A DNA stretch of 64,000 bases from Nansenia antarctica. Its lineage: Eukaryota; Chordata; Actinopteri; Argentiniformes; Microstomatidae. The stretch spans positions 19,414,895-19,478,894 of the forward strand of contig OZ022358.1 in the NCBI GenBank assembly GCA_963989245.1, read 5' to 3'. This document shows positions 55,718-64,000 of the stretch, one piece after another (position 1 is the stretch's first letter; the number at the start of each line of letters is the position of its first letter). A model generated the notes under the pieces. It did no database searches, was not told where the DNA came from, and worked only from the letters and a program-made list of their open reading frames with translations. The translations under genes were made by a program, and so were the position numbers.

Positions 55718-57188
55718 CATTCCACTGAGTGAGGTACTGATTAGGTGATCACCTGAACCGAATCTTATTTATCAAGGAAAAGTATAAAAACCACTGCTGT
55801 GGTCATCACTATCCTCTTGCAATATGACCAGCTGGATGGTAAAACATTGTGGTAGTAGTACTTCAAAAGTAATTAGAATAAAAAAAAGTCACTATTGACC
55901 ATGCCAAAAGAATTGAAAATAAACGTTTTGAGTAAGGAAAAGAAGGGTTCAATTCTGGCTTTACTGGCAAGTTGCTTCATCCTTAAAATGACAAAGGCGG
56001 CGGGCCATAAGAACAAGGTCAAGCAGCAGAACATTGGGCACAACAAAGATACAGACTGGCAGAGGGTGACAACGACTCTCCACTGCCCGGGACGACATCA
56101 CGTGACCTACACAAATACAAAAAGAATGGCAAACGGCAGCTGGAGTGAAGTGCACGGTGAGGACGGTTCGAAACACACTCCTAGGGGCTCTGAGGTTAAA
56201 CCCACTCCTAGGGGCTCTGAGGTTAAACCCACTCCCGGGGGCAGGGCTGAAGTCGTGCAAAGCCAGAAAAAAGCCCTTCATCAATGAGAAGCAGGGGCGC
56301 TTAGGTGGCGTCGGTTCGATTCCGGCCGCGGACATATCCTGCATGTCATCCCTCCTCTCTCTCTCACCCATCCTTCCTGTCTAAATATCTACTGTCTCTA
56401 TCAGAATAAAAATGAAAAATATGAGTGGGACTGCCCCACTCAGAAAAAAAACAAAAAAAAACAAAGAAGCAAAGAAGAGCCAGGCTGAGGTTTGCAAAAG
56501 ACCTGGAGGACTGGAGTAAGGTCATCTTCTCTGATGAGTCAAATTTTCAGCTTTGCCCAACACCTGGTCATCTAATGGTTAGACGGACACCTGGAGAGGC
56601 CAACAAGCCACCCACTTTGGTGACATTTGGTGCAGGATCTGTGATAATCTGGGGGTACTTCAGCAAGGCTGGATTCAGGCAGATTTGTCTTTGTGAAGGA
56701 CACATGAATCAAGCCACGTACAAGATTGTTCTGGAAGAAAAAAATGCTTCCTTCTGCTCTGACAATGTTCCCCAAATCCAACTGAGGACTTTTTTTTCCA
56801 AGCAGCAGGACAATGCTCCGTGCCACACAGCCAGGTCAATCAAGGTGTTGACGGAGGACCACTAGATCAGGACCCTGTCATGGCCAGCCCAATCTCCAGA
56901 CCTGAACCCCAAGAGGAAGATGGATGGCCACAAGCCATCAAACAAAGCTGAGCTGGTTGAATATGTGTGCCAGGAGTGGCATAAAGTCACAATGTGAAAG
57001 ACTGCTGCCAAGCATGCCAAGACGCATGAAAGCTGTGATTGAAAATCAGGGTTATTCCACCAAAGAAACATTTGTGAACTCTTCCTAAGTTAACAAATGA
57101 GTATGTTATATACGACACTGTGTGTTTTGGTGTTTGCAACGTCACGTGTTGACGTTGCGCCTTACGGGATTTGGGCTATATACTTTAC

Positions 57189-57222
<34 letters not shown>

Positions 57223-58362
57223 TGTGTGTTGTGAGAATGAATGGCACCTGTCACTAAAGACACAAGCAAAGCATTGAGTGGTGTGGACCTCAATTATTTC
57301 ATGACTTTGGAATATAACTAAGTAGCTAATAGCTATCTATAACTAGTATTGTGTTGTTTAAAAAATAATATGAACTTGTTTTCTTTGCATTATTCAAGGT
57401 CTGAAAACATTGCATCTTTTTTGTTATTTTGCATTGTCTGCAAATAAGTGCTCTAAATTACAATATTTTTATTTGAGAAATGTTGTCAGTAGTTTATAGA
57501 ATAAAACAAAAATGTTGATTTTACGCAAACATAGATGTGATTTACAGTATATGTGGTAGCTTCCTCCCAAAGGAAACCACCATTCACCCATATCACAGTC
57601 TATGGAGAAAAAACATGCAACAGATAAACCAAGTGTGTGTGAGAGACTGGCAGAGAGAGAGTTGGCAGTGAGAGAGTTGGCAGAGAGAGAGGTGTGAGCT
57701 GTGCCCTCTTCTACCCAGCAGCTGAGGAGGGAGGGAGGGAGGAACGGAGAGAAAGAGGAAGATGAGTACAGAGGAGAGAGGACGACAGACATTAAGAGAG
57801 AAAGATGGGAGAGGGGGCAGAGGCGCAAGTCTGCGAACCATACATAGGGGCATTTGTCTATAGGTAAGATAAGCCTCATGTTTCTGAAGGGTTCGACGAT
57901 ACTACCCTTCACTGAGAAGCGTGTACTGGTGCACTTTCCCTCATGGCACCTAAAGGCATTCGGATTGGAGCAAGATGGCTGGAGAGTTGACACCATTTTG
58001 CTTACACCAGCCCTACTTTAAAATCCACGAGGGGAGTGTACGAGACGAGTGCACGCGTCTGGGGAAGGGCTGAGAATAGGACCACAGACCCAGAGACACA
58101 CACTCACTTGGACAGTGACACTCCCCCGACCTTGCCGATCAGGTCTTCGTGGTGCAGCACAGCCGGGTCCCAGGGCAACTCCAGGAAGTGAAGCAGCTTC
58201 TTCATTTCGACCTCCGGGTGCAGTACCAGCTGCTCGTACCGCACGGGCAGACAGCTGCCCTCTAGCGCCCCCTGGCACTGCCCGTACATGGCTTCCATGG
58301 CACGACTCCACTTGGTGAGGCAGTCCCTGTAACTGGTCAGGTCAAAGCCAGAGATGGTCACC

Positions 58363-58435
<73 letters not shown>

Positions 58436-59308
58436 GAGAGGTGGAGAGAGCGAGATGTAATCCACACTCACAATCTAGGGTGAAGTGTGTGTCTAGAGCA
58501 GAAACTTGCCAATGAGGAAGTGCAGTCAGTCAGTCAGACCACTCCAACCACATCAGTCAAGACCACACAACATTTCTCTACCTTGCGTGAGATCATGGAG
58601 TGGACGGTGGCTCGTCCGTCTCGTAGCATGAGTACGAACTTGGCCTTGGGGAAGATGCGGGCCAGATAGGACAGAGACTTCAGGGCGAACGGGTCCTTGT
58701 TACACAGACGGGCCGCAGGCTCCCCGTGTCCAACTATCACCTGGAGGATGTGTTTGTATAGAGACATAGAGATAGATTCAATGTGTACATACATTATATT
58801 TAGCCGACACTGTACCTGCCTATTAGCACCTAAGCAATTATTTGTATGTAAACACAACATGGTTTTAGCTTAAAACAACGTCACGTCTCACCTCCAGTAG
58901 AAACGCTCGAACCGCAGAGTCCAGCACCTGGTCGGTGACCCCGGCTTCGTCCAATCGGACTCTCTCTCTGGCGGAGCGGCTCCAGGTGGCGCGCATGGCC
59001 AGGAGGCGCGGAATCACACGCGTCTCCTCTCCGCACCGCACGGCATTGTGGGCGTCCAGCATGGCACGCATCAGCGTGGTGCCGCTCCGAGGGAATCCAC
59101 CGATGAAAATGAGGGGCGTGTCTTCACCATAGTAAATAGGAGGGGCCTGGCTCTGATTGACGTAGGATCCCAGGAAGGAGTCCGCCCAGCTGTGTCGATG
59201 GCCGTTTCGTTTCGGCGGGCAGTCGATGCTACTCAAGCCCAAGTAGAGGAGGGAGGCGGAGCAGAAGAAAACACAGCCCAGCAACATGCTCGCCCTTGGA
59301 CTCCTCAT
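55420..59308 (-). CDS. Tyrosylprotein sulfotransferase (TPST), 4 coding exons, 348 aa
   Basis: Golgi type II enzyme that transfers sulfate from PAPS to tyrosines of secreted and membrane proteins. Exons on the minus strand: 59308-58892, 58740-58582, 58361-58108 and 55636-55420. All introns are GT-AG and the phases join. A signal anchor lies at about residues 8-25, with an N-glycosylation site at Asn51. The 5'-phosphosulfate loop is at 70-80 (GGFPRSGTTLM), the catalytic Glu in CGEETR at 92-97, and the 3'-phosphate region in exon 2 (RDGRATVHSMISRK, to residue 192). Exon 4 carries ERSTDQVVNPVN. The protein is about 20-30 residues shorter than human TPST1 or TPST2 because the frame stops soon after DPLLPPNNDSR; a further spliced exon cannot be excluded. 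Exons 1-2 look nearer TPST1 and exon 4 nearer TPST2, so this may be a third fish paralogue. The last intron holds a Tc1/SINE composite. Confidence 0.93.
55660..55712 (+). repeat. (TA)n(CA)n microsatellite in TPST intron 3
   Basis: A short (TA)n run followed by about 14 CA units, just inside the intron upstream of exon 4. Confidence 0.85.
55895..57085 (+). mobile_element. Degenerate Tc1-like transposase interrupted by a SINE
   Basis: The N-terminal part starts MPKELKINVLSKEKKGSILA at about 55900 and runs to KKPFINEKQ at about 56290. The frame is picked up after the SINE with ARLRFAKDLEDW, IFSDESNF (first catalytic Asp), QQDNAPCHTA (second Asp) and SPDLNP. Stops and frameshifts kill it. A 25-bp segment near 56170-56240 (CTAGGGGCTCTGAGGTTAAA) is tandemly repeated. 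Located in TPST intron 3. Confidence 0.8.
56294..56464 (+). mobile_element. SINE family S, copy 2, inside the Tc1-like transposon
   Basis: 171 bp, starting GGGGCGCTTAGG, with B box GGTTCGATTCC, ACATATCCTGCATGTCATCC, the AGTGGGACTGCCCCACTC inverted repeat and an A-rich tail. The duplication AGAAGCA lies at 56287-56293 and 56465-56471. Removing it restores continuity of the interrupted transposase, which independently confirms both ends. Confidence 0.88.
57191..57230 (+). repeat. (TG)n microsatellite
   Basis: About 17 TG units with one TC break, in TPST intron 3. The rest of the intron to 58107 shows no other feature. Confidence 0.9.
58364..58440 (+). repeat. (GA)n microsatellite at the TPST exon 3 acceptor
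   Basis: About 36 GA units on the plus strand. On the gene's strand this is (CT)n and runs directly into the acceptor CGCAG|GTGACC at 58361, so it forms the polypyrimidine tract. Confidence 0.95.
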
Positions 59309-61150
59309 GTTTAAGAATTAGGCGGTAGTCTATCAGGACTTCAGCCAGGTCAATACAATCAACACCCTGGAGCTCTTTAGGATTGTAGTGGAGGTTAACT
59401 GAGGGACAGGGGGGGTATGGGGTGTTTGGCCTAGAAAAGCAGGGCTTAGGGTTACGGTATAGTGGCTTTAGGAGACAGGGGGGTTAAGGGTCAGGGAGAT
59501 TCAGGTGTGAGAGAGGGTGAAGAGAGGGGCAGCGCCGCTCGAGGGTTGAATATAGAGGCTGGGGGATATGGACTGTGACTGGGGATGTTCCCGGTTAACA
59601 TAGAACCCCCTTCTCACACTAGAGCCCTCCATAGTGGCTGTGAGAGGGGTCCTCTCCTGCTGTGTTCCAGCCCCATCCATGACCCATTATACCTGTAAAA
59701 CATACAGAAGAAAACCTGCGTCAACACCAACATAAAAAATGGCCATATATTGGTAACTTATTTTGCTTTTTTGGCAGGCACTGATAGGGCTTTCACACCG
59801 CCAAGGAAACGTTCCGGTTCGCATTCGCAAACCAAGTCTGTAACCGGCCGGCGCGTTCAGACTGAAAATAAATTGGTTTGGAGCCTTTGATGCGCAGCGG
59901 CGGGAACCAGAAAATAGAGCTGTGACGTCGTCAGTGGGTGTGTCATATTCTAGGCTGCAAAGACTAGCAAGAAGGAAGGAGACAAAATGTAATCTAATCT
60001 AAATCTAATCATTAGTGATTAAAAAAACCAATTCCAATTGACACGAAAATACATAGTATGCTTGTACCAGTCCCTGCAAAGTTTGCGAGGTACAAGTTCA
60101 TACTTACTAAAAATACACAGCTTACATGCAAATTAATATGTACCATAAATTATGACAATGCAAAGAAGGCTATGTCAGTCATTGTTAGTCAATCTCAAAG
60201 TTAGTGTGCTTTGCAAACACAGTGCCATAACAGAGATGAATCAATATCAAAGGTAGTGTGCTTTGACACAGTGCCATAACAAATACGTGTAGCAAATTTG
60301 AGGTTAACCATTGCGACCTCAATTGCCGCTTAGTGCACTATATCTTCACAGACAGGACTGCATACTTTATTTCTACTCTAAGTTAGTATCAATGTAGCTA
60401 GGCTTATTATAATGGTACATTGTTAATAAAATAATCCTTTAAAAATAACATTTGAATGAGAGTCTTAAAGTTACCACAGCTCTCAAATGACAGGACTTGA
60501 ACCCCTCAGTGAACTCTTCAATGACAACGGCACAGAGGAGTTGAGCTCAGTCCAGATCCACTTCAGCCACATTCATAGTCCAGATCTTTCATTTGGAGAG
60601 CCACTAACTGCTACATTGCTACACTCTCCTTTGCTGTTCAAACCCTCTCTCTCTCTGCCTGACACACACACACTGCATGCAAAACCACTAACTACTAGCT
60701 TCCCATGTTTTCATATTGAGCGACTGCGTCTTCAACCACACTAGACAACACAAAGCAATTTGTTTTGATCTTATATGAGTCACACTACATTACACTGAAA
60801 CCAAAAGCTGCTGCACGAGTGACCCTTTAGTTTCTTGTGTATTTCAACAGACCATCCAGTATGGTGTGTTTGGCCTACTTCACCAGATGTACTATGCTTG
60901 CACTGATCCAAACACATTAAACCCATTAGCATATTATTATCTTGCTCTTTTTTAATCTCCTTTGAAAAAATACAAGTTAGTGCCAGAATTCCTCTTGCAA
61001 AACGCTTAGCTTTGGCCTAGCAGATATGGCATTCAAGCCTTCTGCATATCTCTTGCAGTTTTTCCTCAAGCAGATTATTTAATATTTACTCAATACCCTG
61101 GAATCAAACAGTACACTAAAAAGGATTCTCTCATAAACTCTCCCAGTGTC
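59309..61150. other. 5' flank or first intron of the TPST gene
   Basis: A G-rich stretch (59400-59560) and then AT-rich sequence with a short internal near-duplication (60180-60290, GTGTGCTTTG and CAGTGCCATAACA twice). No second gene recognised. Confidence 0.45.
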
Positions 61151-61152
61151 CG

Positions 61153-61210
61153 ACATTTACATTACATTTTGGGGGAATTTAGCAGATGCCTTTATCCAAA
61201 GCGACTTAAA
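61153..61210 (-). mobile_element. SINE tail fragment
   Basis: GCAGATGCCTTTATCCAAAG and CGACTTAAAAC are the reverse of the common fish SINE tail seen at 3840-3870. Only the tail remains. Confidence 0.65.
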
Positions 61211-62297
<1,087 letters not shown>

Positions 62298-62372
62298 ATC
62301 ATTATTCCACGACTCAGTAAACCTCAGATCGTTTATGTGGGCTAAACCAAAAACTACTTGTGATCATTATCT

Positions 62373-62868
62373 CGTGAGCTTAGAATGATAAGGTTCTATC
62401 TCCGTTTAGAATGATAAGGTTCGAATCAAGGACCCCAATTGAAATAAGCCAGTGGCTTTCTTGGGTTTTTATCCTGTTAGTTGACCTTGTATGTAATATG
62501 TACTTTCATGTACCTACTTCTGCAAATCTTCTAATAAAGTTTTCAATCAATCAATCAATCAATCAATCTCCGTTTAGAATGATAAGGTTCTATCTCCGTT
62601 TAGAATGATAAGGTTCTATCTCCGTTTAGAATGAGAAGGTTCTATCTCCGTTTAGGGCAGTTCAGAGATATTGAGCGTCAAAGTTTTTACATTCCATTAT
62701 TATGTTCTGTGAGATGGAACCTTTGTATTTTATGAATTACTAACTCAAAAATGTCAACATTTAAAAAATAACACCACACAGGCATTAATAAACACCTAAT
62801 GGATCAGATTATGTAAAAAAACTCAATTTTGACAAAAATGGAGATAGAACCTTATAATTCTAACGTCG
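62373..62868 (+). mobile_element. MITE family A, copy 4, expanded and hit by a LINE tail
   Basis: Same right part as copies 1 and 3. The left terminal repeat is present as five 26-bp units. The second unit is interrupted by a 146-bp LINE tail (62423-62568) that matches 16793-16927 and ends in (AATC)n. No clear flanking duplication. Confidence 0.8.
62423..62568 (+). mobile_element. LINE 3' tail, same family as 10001-16927
   Basis: From GAATCAAGGACCCCAATTGA to (AATC)n the sequence follows the tail of the LINE at 16793-16927 almost base for base. It is an extremely 5'-truncated insertion. Confidence 0.88.
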
Positions 62869-63350
62869 CTGCAGGCTGGAGGTTCGCAAATATGCACCTC
62901 GATCTGGTCAACCAGGTGAGACGGAACAGTGACGGGGAGCTCCGAGCAGGAATACGAAACGGTCACAACACACCTAGTGAACAACACAAGAGGAAACACA
63001 TGTCCTAAATGTTTCCGAATATGAATATGCAATTCAACGGCGATCGAAATATGAATAATAGCCGATCGGATCACTTACCAAGACAATAATTCTGCACAGG
63101 AGAAAAATGGTCAAACTCAGAACTGTGCACTATGGATCTACGGTCAACTTTCCTCAACTCAAGTCGAACCATGCATTGCTGAATTCCTCCAATAACACCA
63201 GTATGTATGACAACAAAGTAAGGCCTATGTTCCTCTGGGATTTGACGTCAAACTAACGCATGTACATTTATAACCTATACGGAGTGTCTCTGTGTCCCCC
63301 GGTGGAGTTCAGACCGTCTGTTGTCGTGCAACAGTGAAGTGGAGAGGTGA
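62869..63350. other. Unannotated sequence, possible upstream region of TPST
   Basis: No bounded repeat or exon recognised; moderately CpG-containing. Confidence 0.35.
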
Positions 63351-63351
63351 A

Positions 63352-63500
63352 GACATGACACGCGGCTGCTGATTGGTCAATAACAGGTCTGAAGACACGC
63401 GGCTGCTGATTGGTCAATAACAGGTCTGAAGACACGCGGCTGCTGATTGGTCAATAACAGGTCTGAAGACACGTGGCTGCTGATTGGTCAATAAACAGCT
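63352..63500 (+). repeat. 37-bp tandem array with four inverted CCAAT boxes
   Basis: Four units; the core is GAAGACACGCGGCTGCTGAT then TGGTCAATAACAGGTCT. Each unit contains ATTGG (CCAAT on the minus strand), the NF-Y site. Spacing is a regular 36-37 bp. The orientation fits a minus-strand promoter, but no transcript evidence is available. Confidence 0.7.
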
Positions 63501-64000
63501 CTAAATTCCGAGGCACGACATGTATCGACAAGACCCATTGGTGGACAGTGTTGAAAACGTAGCGTTTGTTTAAAGCGACAGGCGAAAGAAAATTGTGATG
63601 AAAATAATGTGTATTTTGTTCTGAAAATGTTACCCCGGTAACATACATGTATATTTATAATTGTCTAGTAAAATTCTCTGCAATTCAACCTGAGGCTGTG
63701 AGCAGCACAGTGCAGTGTTATGCAGGGTTAACCTCCATCCCATACACTTGCAGTCTCTGCCCTATTCTCTTATTTCACTTAATGTGTCCTATATTCTACA
63801 TCTTTTTTACTATTATTTTTCCTTCTACAGTTCTTCATTCTATAACCCTCTATCTTGGTCTGTCTCTACACATCTCCCTGCATCCAAGTTCATGTACTTG
63901 GAATTCATGTTTCAGAACTAAAGGGTTGTTTTTGGGTTGGCAAATGGAAAGCAGGAAACTGGTGTGATAGTAAGAGGAAGCGCAGATAAAGAAGAGCCCA
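63501..64000. other. Non-coding end of the window
   Basis: AT-rich; no feature recognised. Confidence 0.4.

Overview
The window looks like a ray-finned (teleost) fish chromosome. Its protein-coding genes are vertebrate Golgi enzymes split by short GT-AG introns. The rest is full of fish-type repeats: Tc1-like and hAT transposons, L2/RTE/L1-type LINEs, tRNA-derived SINEs, a chromodomain Ty3/gypsy element, a BEL/Pao element, and very long (TG)n, (GA)n and (TAGA)n microsatellites. I cannot resolve the order or species from sequence alone.

Host genes are at the two ends. At 2423-9286 (minus) is a seven-exon beta-galactoside alpha-2,6-sialyltransferase (ST6GAL family, best read as st6gal1); all its splice sites and phases can be followed. 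At 51137-52702 (plus) is a single-exon RING/B-box/coiled-coil protein without a SPRY domain. A decayed partial duplicate of it lies at about 53280-53910. At 55420-59308 (minus) is a four-exon tyrosylprotein sulfotransferase (TPST). A tRNA-Trp(CCA) gene is at 49166-49237. A possible membrane-anchor first exon at 34914-35060 is uncertain.

The middle (about 9990-49050) is repeat-dominated and records nested insertions. (1) 9987-17000: a TIR element was hit by a LINE (10001-16927, duplication CCAT), which was then hit by an intact Ty3/gypsy chromovirus-type retrotransposon (10307-15745, duplication CTAAG). Its LTRs look identical, it has one 1490-codon ORF, and an 11-base primer-binding site is exactly complementary to a stretch inside its own LTR, the signature of Tf1/sushi self-priming. 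(2) 18930-26000: fragments of several LINEs, one holding hAT and TIR-element insertions. (3) 29800-35540: two complete MITEs, LINE tails and a 1-kb TAGA array. (4) 36226-49050: an inverted duplication flanks an RTE-type LINE that is split by a young BEL/Pao-type LTR element (39609-46245, duplication AACAT, tRNA-Tyr primer site).

The most unusual object is that BEL/Pao element. Its gag and aspartic protease are present, but reverse transcriptase, RNase H and integrase are missing. In their place the same reading frame runs for about 450 codons of charged, Arg/Glu/Pro-rich protein unlike any retroelement domain, ending 27 bases before the 3' LTR. This looks like capture of a cellular coding sequence by an LTR retrotransposon, kept between 99.7%-identical LTRs.

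Other points of note: a MITE family whose terminal repeat has grown into 26-bp tandem arrays (1, 8 and 5 units in different copies), a SINE family with two copies bounded by clean target duplications, a four-unit array of inverted CCAAT boxes at 63350-63500, and a (CT)n microsatellite serving as the polypyrimidine tract of a TPST exon.
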